Shown piece after piece: positions 1 to 7,762 of a stretch of 64,000 nt of DNA. The stretch comes from Priestia aryabhattai (GTDB lineage Bacteria > Bacillota > Bacilli > Bacillales > Bacillaceae_H). The stretch is taken from assembly GCF_023715685.1 (NCBI RefSeq), contig NZ_JAMBOQ010000001.1, forward strand, positions 558,001 to 622,000, read 5' to 3'. The translations under genes were made by a program, and so were the position numbers. A model generated the notes under the pieces. That model made no database searches and was not told the DNA's origin. It saw nothing but the letters and a program-made list of their open reading frames with translations. Each line of letters begins with the position of its first letter. Within the stretch, counting starts at the first letter, position 1.

Positions 1-865
1 TTTTCTTCATCATATTTTAGAGCAATGGCATAATGAGTAGGGTTTGTAATGACGACATCTGCTTTTGGAACTTCTTGCATCATGCGAGACATTGCCATTT
101 CCCGTTGCTTTTGCTTTATTTTTGATTTGATTAGAGGATCTCCTTCAATGTTTTTATGCTCATCTTTGATATCTTGCTTTGACATTCGAATATTTTTTTC
201 GAAATCAAACTTTTGGTACAAATAATCAAGCTGCGATAAAAATAAAAGCATAAGCGAGGCTGCAAGTCCCATTTGAAAAACAAGTTTAGACAGAACAACC
301 AGCGAGTCCCCTATACTTTTTGAGATAAATTTAATACATCTTCTATGTGAATCCATAAGATAAAAAACGTGACGGCTCCGATACACATAATTTTCAGCGT
401 TGACTTGATTAGTTCTACCAGCGCTCTCATGGCAAAAATTCGTTTGGCTCCGCTAATAGGGTTAATCTTTTCTAACTTAGGATGAAGAGCCTCCGTGGAA
501 AAAAGAATGCCAACCTGCATATAATTCGCTCCGAGCGCAGCAATAAAAGCTGCGAGCATAACAGGACCTGCTGCAAGGGCTATTGAAGGAAGAAGATGCT
601 TAAACATCGCAAATACACGCTCTGCCGTCACTTCCTCAAGCATATACGTTTGAAATGCTTCTCTTAACAACTTCATTATTTGCTGTAAAAATTGTTTGGC
701 TCCAAACAAAAAATAAAGAAAAACCATTAAAAGGATGAGCGCAGTTGTAACGTCTTGACTTTTAGCTACTTGTCCTTTTTTTCTAGAGTCTTGCTTTTTT
801 TTAGGTGTAGCTTTTTCCGTTTTTTCTCCTGCAAAAAATTGCAAATCAACTTTTACTAAAAACAA
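1..865 (-). pseudogene. flhB: flhB, flagellar export switch protein, frameshifted; 3' end outside window
   Basis: FlhB is the inner-membrane switch of the flagellar type III export gate; it cleaves itself and changes substrate from rod/hook to filament. The N-terminal 184 codons (865 to 311) carry the usual lysine-rich EKTEKATPKK start and the first membrane segments, then stop at TAG (311-313). In the next frame the family sequence resumes at once (SIGDSLVVL) and stays open to the window edge, with the autocleavage motif NPTH at 33-44. The change of frame sits at a run of five A on the coding strand (317-321), where six A would restore one frame. The gene is otherwise undamaged, so this is a recent mutation, a phase-variable tract, or a sequencing error. 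It follows fliR by 2 nt. Confidence 0.85.
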
Positions 866-867
866 AG

Positions 868-1644
868 CTACACCCCTCCTAATATGCGGATCATCGCGCG
901 CATCGCTTCTATCATTTGTTCGAATATGATTTGCATCATATAAAACATGCTCCCCATCACTACAATCAGCAAAATAAAAGCGACAATAATTTTCACCGGA
1001 AATCCCACTACGAAAATATTTAACTGCGGAACGGTTCTCGCGACGATTCCAAGCGCGATATCGACTAAAAATAATGAACCAACCAAAGGCAAAGACATTT
1101 GAACAGCTACTAAAAACATCGATGAAAAAACAGTCATGATGTGTGTAGCAAATGCTTGGCTTCCCACAGGAAAAGCTACTTTGTCTAACGGAATAATTAA
1201 ATAACTATTATAAATGCCGTCTATTAATAAATGATGTCCATTGGTCGATAATAAAAATAGAAGAGCAAATACATATAAATATTGACCTAGTATCGGGCTT
1301 TGTGCCCCTGTCTGTGGATCTATTACGTTGGCAATGGCAAAACCAATTTGAAAATCGATAAGACCTCCTGCAATTTGAATAGCTATAATAAATACATACG
1401 CAGTCAAACCAATAAACAAGCCAACAGCACATTCTTTTAATACTAAAAATACAAACTGTGCATCTAACGAAACGACGGGTAAATCAATCGTTGTCGCAAT
1501 AATGACGGATAGCAAGGCAGACAAACCTACCTTATGAACTGCGGGAATAGTTTTGTATGAAAATAGCGGAACCGTGATAAAAAAAGACGTTACCCGCACT
1601 AGCACTAGTAAAAACGCGGGATAGGATAAGATCAACTGACTCAT
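868..1644 (-). CDS. fliR: Flagellar export gate protein FliR
   Basis: FliR is an integral membrane part of the FliP5Q4R1 export gate inside the flagellar MS ring. The 258 residues are almost wholly hydrophobic, with about six predicted membrane segments and the conserved QIGFAIANVIDPQTG region near residues 98-113. Length matches the family (about 259 aa). It lies 2 nt downstream of fliQ and 2 nt upstream of flhB, in the standard fliP-fliQ-fliR-flhB order. Confidence 0.95.
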   Translation of the reverse strand: MSQLILSYPAFLLVLVRVTSFFITVPLFSYKTIPAVHKVGLSALLSVIIATTIDLPVVSLDAQFVFLVLKECAVGLFIGLTAYVFIIAIQIAGGLIDFQIGFAIANVIDPQTGAQSPILGQYLYVFALLFLLSTNGHHLLIDGIYNSYLIIPLDKVAFPVGSQAFATHIMTVFSSMFLVAVQMSLPLVGSLFLVDIALGIVARTVPQLNIFVVGFPVKIIVAFILLIVVMGSMFYMMQIIFEQMIEAMRAMIRILGGV

Positions 1645-1646
1645 AG

Positions 1647-1916
1647 CTATCCTACGTACCGATACAGATTTGAAAAAATTTCATATGTAAATGAAATCAT
1701 TTTTGATAACATCCACGGACCAAAAAATACAATCCCTACTAAGACCGCTACAATCTTAGGAACAAAAGCAAGAGTTTGCTCTTGGATTTGGGTAGTTGCT
1801 TGAAAAATACTAATAATGAGCCCAACTACAAGGGCCAGCAGTAATAAAGGACCAGATACAATTAAGATCGTATACACGCCTTTTTCTGCTAACGAAATGA
1901 CAAATTCTCCATTCAT
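1647..1916 (-). CDS. fliQ: Flagellar export gate protein FliQ
   Basis: FliQ is a small two-helix membrane protein of the flagellar type III export gate. The 89-residue product shows two hydrophobic hairpin segments (about residues 15-40 and 52-75) around the family motif ISIFQATTQIQEQTL. Length equals the family norm. It lies 10 nt after fliP and 2 nt before fliR. Confidence 0.95.
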   Translation of the reverse strand: MNGEFVISLAEKGVYTILIVSGPLLLLALVVGLIISIFQATTQIQEQTLAFVPKIVAVLVGIVFFGPWMLSKMISFTYEIFSNLYRYVG

Positions 1917-1926
1917 TGTCTACCAC

Positions 1927-2595
1927 CTATTGAAAACTTATTAATAATGATTTAATAACTAAATTCCAGCCGTCAACCAGTACAAACAGTAAAATTTTAA
2001 ACGGGAGCGAAATCATAACGGGAGGAAGCATCATCATTCCCATAGACATCAGCACGCTTGCTATAATCATATCGATAATGAGAAAAGGAATAAAAATCAT
2101 AAATCCAATTTGAAATGCCGTCTTTAGCTCACTGATCGCATAGGCTGGAACGAGCGCAGTTAAGGGAATATCTTGAACAGATGATGGTTTATCTATATCC
2201 GCATATTCTAAAAAAAGAGCTAAATCTTTTTGTCTTGTATGAGCACTCATAAATTCTTTCATCGGTTCGGCTGCTTTTTCATAGGCTTGATTCAACGTGA
2301 TTTTTTCTTTTAAAAGCGGCTGAAGCGCCTGTTCATTTACTTGAGAAAAAGTTGGCGCCATAATAAAAAACGTTAAAAACAGCGATAGACCAACTAATAC
2401 TTGATTAGGAGGCATTTGCTGGGTCCCGAGCGATGTACGCACAAATGAAAGCACAATGACAATTCGTGTAAAACAAGTCATCATGATTAAAATTCCAGGA
2501 GCTACCGAAAACACCGTCAGCAGCAACAAAAGCTGGACAGACGTTGAAATATTTGTAGGACTGCTCGAGTTAAAGAGATTCATCACTTCATTCAT
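1927..2595 (-). CDS. fliP: Flagellar export gate protein FliP
   Basis: FliP forms the pentameric core of the export gate. The product (222 aa) has the typical layout: hydrophobic N-terminal segments, the motif MTCFTRIVIVLSFVRTSLG near residue 40, QMPPNQVLVGLSLFLTFF, and two C-terminal membrane helices containing GFMIFIPFLIIDM. Its start overlaps the fliZ stop by 8 nt, suggesting translational coupling. The frame is intact; no homopolymer disruption of the kind known in laboratory B. subtilis fliP is present. Confidence 0.95.
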   Translation of the reverse strand: MNEVMNLFNSSSPTNISTSVQLLLLLTVFSVAPGILIMMTCFTRIVIVLSFVRTSLGTQQMPPNQVLVGLSLFLTFFIMAPTFSQVNEQALQPLLKEKITLNQAYEKAAEPMKEFMSAHTRQKDLALFLEYADIDKPSSVQDIPLTALVPAYAISELKTAFQIGFMIFIPFLIIDMIIASVLMSMGMMMLPPVMISLPFKILLFVLVDGWNLVIKSLLISFQ

Positions 2596-3229
2596 CGTTC
2601 TTTTTGTTCCTTTCTAACTCTTTCAGTACGTTTTGTCTTTTCATTTTCATTTCATTCATTTCTCGCTGAAAAAGCTGCTGAAAAGAATGACTAGACTTCT
2701 CTTCTTTTTTAGAAGTTAATTTTTCTAAAAACGCCGGTAGTACGACTTTATATTCACCCTCGTTTTTCTGTTGTTCTTCATACTGCGTAAGCAGCTGCTG
2801 TTTCTCTTGTCCTGTAATTTCTGAAAGAAGCTGCACATTTTCACCAACTCCAATGACAAAAAGCTGATTTCCAACTTTGACTACTTGTACAGACTTGCTG
2901 CTTCCAACATTTGTACCGCCCAAGTTTTGTACTACTTTATTTTTTTGTAGCAGCCTTCCTTTTTTATTTGCAAATTTTAAGAGCGCAAAAAGCAGCCCAA
3001 TTACAAGTAAAAACGCGAATATCATCTTCACGATATCTCCAGCTGAAAGCGTAGGCGTCCCCTGAAGTTCAGTTTTTTCTTTTGAATTAGTACTCTCACT
3101 TTCCGAACACTTCTCCGTTTTTTCCAAACATTCTTTTACCGATGTAGATCCACTTTCTGCATAGACGATTTGATTTGATCCTGCTAATACGCTTGCTAAC
3201 AGCACAGCAATTACGAACTTTCGCAGCAA
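2588..3229 (-). CDS. fliZ: Flagellar biosynthesis protein FliZ/FliO
   Basis: The FliO-family protein (called FliZ in Bacillus) helps assemble the FliP ring. The product (213 aa) has an N-terminal signal-like hydrophobic segment (residues about 5-22), a charged linker, a single membrane helix (about 68-88) and a cytoplasmic domain with SKSVQVVKVGNQLFVIGVG. Translation starts at TTG 3229, with AGAGGTGG six bases upstream. A strong hairpin separates it from cheY downstream... that is, cheY is the gene before it in transcription, and the hairpin lies between the cheY stop and this start. Confidence 0.88.
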   Translation of the reverse strand: MLRKFVIAVLLASVLAGSNQIVYAESGSTSVKECLEKTEKCSESESTNSKEKTELQGTPTLSAGDIVKMIFAFLLVIGLLFALLKFANKKGRLLQKNKVVQNLGGTNVGSSKSVQVVKVGNQLFVIGVGENVQLLSEITGQEKQQLLTQYEEQQKNEGEYKVVLPAFLEKLTSKKEEKSSHSFQQLFQREMNEMKMKRQNVLKELERNKKNDE

Positions 3230-3260
3230 TGTCTGCCACCTCTTACTTCAACATAGTGTA

Positions 3261-3287
3261 AGATTAGCGGGAAAACCCCGCCAATCT
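3261..3287 (-). other. RNA hairpin between cheY and fliZ
   Basis: An 11-bp stem (3261-3271 with 3277-3287, one G-U pair in the RNA) closes a 5-nt loop just after the cheY stop codon. No T-run follows on the minus strand, so it does not look like an intrinsic terminator. It may be an mRNA stabilising or processing element that separates the expression levels of cheY and the export-gate genes; that role is inferred. Confidence 0.6.
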
Positions 3288-3292
3288 GTTGT

Positions 3293-3655
3293 TTATCCAA
3301 TTGCTTTTGAAATTGCCTCTAATACACGATCTGCTTGAAACGGCTTAACGATAAAATCTTTTGCCCCCGCTTGAATTGCATCAATCACCATTGCCTGCTG
3401 TCCCATGGCTGAACACATAATCACCTTAGCATCACTTTTTATGTTTTTAATTTCTTTTAAGGCCGTAATTCCATCCATTTCAGGCATGGTAATATCCATT
3501 GTGACAAGATCTGGTTCATGCTCTTTAAATAACTCTACAGCCTGCTGACCATCTGCCGCTTCCGCTACTACTTCATATCCATTTTTCGTTAAAATATCTT
3601 TAATCATCATGCGCATGAATGCAGCATCATCTACAATTAAAATTCGGTTTCCCAT
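3293..3655 (-). CDS. cheY: Chemotaxis response regulator CheY
   Basis: CheY is a single-domain receiver that, when phosphorylated by CheA, binds the FliM/FliY switch to control rotation. The 120 residues contain the acidic pair D9-D10, the phosphoacceptor D54 in MDITMPEMD, the switch region CSAMG at 81-85 and K104 in VKPF. There is no output domain. It lies between fliY and fliZ, as in B. subtilis. Confidence 0.95.
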   Translation of the reverse strand: MGNRILIVDDAAFMRMMIKDILTKNGYEVVAEAADGQQAVELFKEHEPDLVTMDITMPEMDGITALKEIKNIKSDAKVIMCSAMGQQAMVIDAIQAGAKDFIVKPFQADRVLEAISKAIG

Positions 3656-3676
3656 CTCTACTCCTCCTAAAAATTA

Positions 3677-4807
3677 TTATTTTAGTTTATTAATACGGTC
3701 TCTTTGACTAATAATATCGGTTACGCGAACGCCAAAATTCTCGTCAATAACGACCACTTCACCTTTTGCAATTAATTTGCTATTAATCAAGATATCTACC
3801 GGTTCACCTGCTAGTTTATCAAGTTCAATGATTGCACCAGAAGATAATGCTAAAATCTCTTGCACCGTTCGCTTTGTCCTTCCAAGCTCCACGGTAACTT
3901 GAAGCGGTATATCAAGCAGCATTTCTAAATTTCGAGAATCTCCTTGAGGAGAAGACACGTGCTCGAACTCTGAAAACGATGCGGGCTGAACATCAACTGG
4001 TACATGAACAGATTCTGCCCGCTGTGTTTCTTCATGCTGTATGTATTCAGCTGCTTGCGATTCTGTTTGCTTTTCATTAAAATCTGGTTCTTTTTCAATA
4101 GAACCAGCTGTATCTTCTGCGCTTGGAACTAAGAGCTCTTCAACCAAACTTTTTGCGAACGGCATAGATAAAAGCTGCATAATATTCGAATCAATTAATG
4201 TGCCCACCTTCAAATTAAAAGAGACTTTTACAAAGACGTCATCTTGCGGAATCAGCTTTGTACCTTCCCCTTTTTGAATATTTAAAATATCTAAGCTCGG
4301 TGGAGAGATATCAATTTTCTTTTGAAATACTGTAGACATAGACGTTGCTGCAGAACCCATCATTTGATTCATCGCTTCCTGCACTGCACTCAGCTTAATT
4401 TCATCCATGATTTCCGCCGGATTCTCTCCCGTTCCCCCAAGCATCAAATCTGAAATAACAGCTGCATCTTCATGTTTAATGACCAACAAGTTCGTACCAG
4501 AAAAGCCTTCTGTATACTGAACTTGCACAGCGACATGAGGATTTGGAAATTCACCCGTTAGCTCTTCTTTATGTATGAGCGATACAAACGGTGTTGTAAT
4601 ATCGACTTTTTGATTTAATAAAGCCGAGAGCGCCGTTGCTGAGCTTCCAAACGAAATGTTTCCAATTTCGCCAAGCGCGTCTTTTTCCATTTCCGTAAAG
4701 TAATCGTCTACTTGACTTGACTTGTTCGGCTCCGAAAACTCGTCAAGTGAAGAAGTTCCTTTTAACAACGCATCAATTTCATCTTGCGAAAGCATGTCAT
4801 CGTTCAT
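3677..4807 (-). CDS. fliY: Flagellar switch/CheY-P phosphatase FliY
   Basis: FliY is the Bacillus FliN-type C-ring protein, with an added CheC-like phosphatase domain acting on CheY-P. From the chosen ATG (4807) the product is 376 aa: the N-terminal CheY-P-binding motif LSQDEIDALL, a CheC-like domain (about residues 35-215), an acidic/polar linker, and a C-terminal SpoA/FliN surface-presentation domain (about 290-370, LDIPLQVTVELGRTKRTV). An in-frame upstream ATG at 4834 lies inside fliM, but AGGAGG and AAAGGA precede 4807, so that start is preferred. Confidence 0.93.
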   Translation of the reverse strand: MNDDMLSQDEIDALLKGTSSLDEFSEPNKSSQVDDYFTEMEKDALGEIGNISFGSSATALSALLNQKVDITTPFVSLIHKEELTGEFPNPHVAVQVQYTEGFSGTNLLVIKHEDAAVISDLMLGGTGENPAEIMDEIKLSAVQEAMNQMMGSAATSMSTVFQKKIDISPPSLDILNIQKGEGTKLIPQDDVFVKVSFNLKVGTLIDSNIMQLLSMPFAKSLVEELLVPSAEDTAGSIEKEPDFNEKQTESQAAEYIQHEETQRAESVHVPVDVQPASFSEFEHVSSPQGDSRNLEMLLDIPLQVTVELGRTKRTVQEILALSSGAIIELDKLAGEPVDILINSKLIAKGEVVVIDENFGVRVTDIISQRDRINKLK

Positions 4808-4811
4808 TCCT

Positions 4812-5798
4812 TTAGTTCCTCCTCTTAACATCATCTAGAATTTGCACAGCTACTTTTCGACTGACTTTTCCAGGCTGTGCAATAAATTTAGGTTGCTCTC
4901 CGACGTAAATAGTTAACGGATTATGAACGCTTGTTTGCAGTCGAATGACATCTCCTGCATCTAATGCTAAGAAATCTTCAATTGAAATATCCGCTTTTCC
5001 TAGCTCAGCTACAACCTGCAATTCCGCATCATTAATTTGTTTCTTTAGCTGCTCAATCTCTTCTACATTAGGTTCTTTTTTCGAAGATTGCATCCAGTAA
5101 TGAACGGATAGTTTGGACACGATAGGTTCAAGCGTAACGTGCGGAATACATAGATTGATCATGCCCGTTTCATCTCCAATTTGAACGTTCAATGAAATGA
5201 CAATGACAATTTCATTTGGCGAAATCACCTGCAAAAACTGAGGATTCACTTCAAACTCTGATGTTTCAGGTTCAATTTCCGCAATGGAACTCCAAGCTTC
5301 TCTCATACTTTCTAACGTTTTATCTAACAAGTTTCGAAGCAAGCTCATTTCAATTTCCGTTAAGTTACTAATTTTTTCACCGCTCTCGCCTTGTCCTCCA
5401 AGCAAGCGGTCAAGCATCGCATAGGCAATGTTCGGATTGACTTCCATAATGATATGCCCTTCTAAAGGAGGGACGGCTATCACATTTAAGATGGTTACTT
5501 TAGGAACAGAACGGATAAACTCCTCATACGGAATTTGATCCACCGATACAACGGACACTTGCACAACGTTACGAAGCTGCGCCGAAAAAACAGTGGTCAG
5601 CATGCGTGCATAATTTTCATGAATTCGCGTCAAACTGCGAATCTGATCTTTTGAAAAACGCAGCGCCCGTTTAAAATCATATGTACGAATACGCTGTTTT
5701 TTATTTTCATTTTTTAATTCATCCGCATTCATCTCTCCAGTTGATAACGCGGATAATAGCGCATCAATTTCATTTTGTGATAATACATCCCCAGCCAC
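4812..5798 (-). CDS. fliM: Flagellar motor switch protein FliM
   Basis: FliM is the C-ring subunit linking FliG to FliN/FliY and receiving CheY-P. The product (328 aa) begins at GTG 5798 (GGGAGG seven to eight bases upstream) and has the CheY-P-binding peptide LSQNEIDALLSAL at residues 6-18, a middle domain with the GGQGESGEKISNLTEIE region, and a C-terminal SpoA domain. The N-terminal motif is nearly identical to that of FliY, as expected for two CheY-P docking proteins. The fliY ribosome-binding site is formed by the last fliM codons. Confidence 0.95.
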   Translation of the reverse strand: MAGDVLSQNEIDALLSALSTGEMNADELKNENKKQRIRTYDFKRALRFSKDQIRSLTRIHENYARMLTTVFSAQLRNVVQVSVVSVDQIPYEEFIRSVPKVTILNVIAVPPLEGHIIMEVNPNIAYAMLDRLLGGQGESGEKISNLTEIEMSLLRNLLDKTLESMREAWSSIAEIEPETSEFEVNPQFLQVISPNEIVIVISLNVQIGDETGMINLCIPHVTLEPIVSKLSVHYWMQSSKKEPNVEEIEQLKKQINDAELQVVAELGKADISIEDFLALDAGDVIRLQTSVHNPLTIYVGEQPKFIAQPGKVSRKVAVQILDDVKRRN

Positions 5799-5818
5799 TA
5801 GCTTCCCTCCCTGTTTCT

Positions 5819-6250
5819 TTACTGCAACACTTTAGACGTTGTATAAATTCTAACAACATGTCCGTTTTCCATTAGCTGATCAATTTGCTTTGCAATATCT
5901 GTTTCTAACGTGCTGAGCCCTTGCGTTCCTTCAAAATCTTGCACACTCATATTTGACAGCTCGTTAATGATAATATCTTTTACTTGAAAATCTCTTTTTT
6001 GAAGCTCTTCCGCTGCTTTTTTACTATCCATTTGAATTTTAAAGGAGATACTGATATAGTTATTGCTTTTTAAATTTGTTTTAATATCTGTTACATCTAC
6101 AGAGGTTTTAATCACATCGTCGATAGATGGACCTTTTTGAATACTTGCCTGCTCTGTATACTTTAACGTGACAATAACCGCAATGCTTCCTATTAAAGTA
6201 AGAGAAAGTAGGATAATAATCCTCTTACTAATTAACTTATTTTTAAACAC
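5819..6250 (-). CDS. fliL: Flagellar basal-body associated protein FliL
   Basis: FliL is a single-pass membrane protein around the stator/basal body. The product (143 aa) starts at GTG 6250 with GGAGG eight bases upstream. It has one N-terminal membrane helix (about residues 10-29) and an extracytoplasmic domain rich in beta strands with the family's NNYISISFKIQMDS pattern. It lies between flbD and fliM. Confidence 0.9.
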   Translation of the reverse strand: MFKNKLISKRIIILLSLTLIGSIAVIVTLKYTEQASIQKGPSIDDVIKTSVDVTDIKTNLKSNNYISISFKIQMDSKKAAEELQKRDFQVKDIIINELSNMSVQDFEGTQGLSTLETDIAKQIDQLMENGHVVRIYTTSKVLQ

Positions 6251-6253
6251 GCT

Positions 6254-6463
6254 TTATTCCTCCGTCGTTTGCTGCAGTCCTAATACGTTAATTCGCTGAT
6301 AATAACGCGTCACTTTCTCATTCACTTCTTCAACTGAATCCTTTACCACTAGCTTTTTATTATTCGTTAGCGTAATGGTCGTATCAGGAAATGCTTCAAC
6401 CTGCTCGATGTATAGAGCATTTAACGTAAATGTTTTACCGTTTAGCTTTGTTAAAGTAATCAT
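6254..6463 (-). CDS. flbD: FlbD-family flagellar protein (SwrD/YlzI-like)
   Basis: A 69-residue protein beginning MITLTKLNGKTFTLNALYIE, diagnostic of the FlbD family. In B. subtilis the equivalent protein (SwrD/YlzI) promotes stator function and swarming power; that function is transferred by homology. It sits between flgE and fliL, ending 3 nt before fliL. Confidence 0.88.
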   Translation of the reverse strand: MITLTKLNGKTFTLNALYIEQVEAFPDTTITLTNNKKLVVKDSVEEVNEKVTRYYQRINVLGLQQTTEE

Positions 6464-6498
6464 GACCTACCGGAGTAAAAGTCACTCCTTCCTCCTGC

Positions 6499-7299
6499 CT
6501 ATCGTTTTAGATTCACTAATTCTTGTAGGATCTCATCGGATGTTGTGATAATTCTTGTGTTCGCTTGAAATCCACGCTGTGCAACGATCATTTCCGTGAA
6601 TTCTTCCGATAAATCAACGTTGGACATTTCAAGGGCGCTTGAGACTAGAGTTCCTGTGCCGTTGTTTCCAGGAGTAATGTTTGCAGGAGTTGTAACCAGC
6701 CCTGCGTTTGGAGTATCTGCAAACAAGTTTCCTCCTGTTTTTTGAAGTCCTTCATTGTTAGCAAACTTTGCAAGTTTGATAGTACCTGCAACCTGAGTTG
6801 CACCATTATTGTCTACATAATTAACCGTTCCATTCGCTCCAATGCTGTAGCTTTTAGCTGTAGTTGGATCAATTCTAATATTTCCATTAGTGCCCTGTAC
6901 ATATAATCCATCTCCAGTTACTAAATCACCTTGACTATCCAAATAGAAATTCCCTGCTCTTGTGTAATAGTCTGATGCTCCATCATTTACAACAAAATAG
7001 CCGTCTCCAGAAATAGCTACATCCAGCGGACGACCCGTTGACTGAATGCTTCCTGCCGTTTGGATTGTATCGATCGTGCCAATTTGTGAACCTAAACCGA
7101 CTTGTTTAGCATTGACACCTCCACGGTTTCCTGCCGGTGCTGTGGCTCCTGCTACTTGCTGACTCACTAAATCTTGAAACGTTGTACGTCCTTTTTTATA
7201 GCCGTATGTATTAACATTGGCAATGTTATTTCCTAGGACATCTAATTTAGTTTGAAAATTCTTCATGCCGCTGATTCCTGAATACATCGAACGTAACAT
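6499..7299 (-). CDS. flgE: Flagellar hook protein FlgE (FlgG-like, short form)
   Basis: This is the hook subunit of the Bacillus operon, historically also named flgG. The product (266 aa) has the N-terminal rod/hook motif SGMKNFQTKLDVLGNNIANVNTYGYKKGR, a central GDGYFVV segment, and the C-terminal heptad region NVDLSEEFTEMIVAQRGFQANTRII with the terminal ILQELVNLKR. It follows flgD, which caps hook growth, and AAGGAG precedes the ATG. Confidence 0.93.
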   Translation of the reverse strand: MLRSMYSGISGMKNFQTKLDVLGNNIANVNTYGYKKGRTTFQDLVSQQVAGATAPAGNRGGVNAKQVGLGSQIGTIDTIQTAGSIQSTGRPLDVAISGDGYFVVNDGASDYYTRAGNFYLDSQGDLVTGDGLYVQGTNGNIRIDPTTAKSYSIGANGTVNYVDNNGATQVAGTIKLAKFANNEGLQKTGGNLFADTPNAGLVTTPANITPGNNGTGTLVSSALEMSNVDLSEEFTEMIVAQRGFQANTRIITTSDEILQELVNLKR

Positions 7300-7324
7300 A
7301 AAATCACTCCTTAAATTTGGTTGG

Positions 7325-7753
7325 TTAACTGCTTACTTCTAGGATATCGTTTAGCGAAAGTACCGTATGATTTTCATCATTGATCCTAAACGATATCTCA
7401 TTGTTTTTGACAGATGCTGTTGAAATGACTCCTTGCTTTTTATTTCCTTGTTCATCTACCCATGCAGCGGTTTTGCCAATTAATTCGCTTCCTTTTAAAA
7501 TAGGAGAAGCCTGAGACTGCGTTAAAAACGTATTGAGCGATGTGCTCATATTTGTCATTTGTTCAAGAAATGAAAACTGAGCCATTTGAGCAATAAAGTC
7601 TTTGTCTTCCATTGGATTCATTGGATCTTGATTTTGAAGCTGAGCAATCAAAAGCTTCAAAAAATCATCTTTGCCAAGCGAGCTGTTTCCCGTCTGCTTC
7701 ACTTGTGTTTCTTTATTACCTAGATACAAGTCAGACGTAATTTCATTTGTCAT
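7325..7753 (-). CDS. flgD: Hook-capping protein FlgD
   Basis: FlgD is the scaffold needed for hook polymerisation. The product (142 aa from ATG 7753) has the family signature DDFLKLLIAQLQNQDPMNPMEDKDFIAQMAQFS in its N-terminal half, and is a short form as usual in Bacillus. A GTG three codons upstream (7762) overlaps the ribosome-binding site AGGTGA, so the ATG is preferred. The gene begins 9 nt after the fliK stop. Confidence 0.93.
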   Translation of the reverse strand: MTNEITSDLYLGNKETQVKQTGNSSLGKDDFLKLLIAQLQNQDPMNPMEDKDFIAQMAQFSFLEQMTNMSTSLNTFLTQSQASPILKGSELIGKTAAWVDEQGNKKQGVISTASVKNNEISFRINDENHTVLSLNDILEVSS

Positions 7754-7762
7754 TGTTATCAC

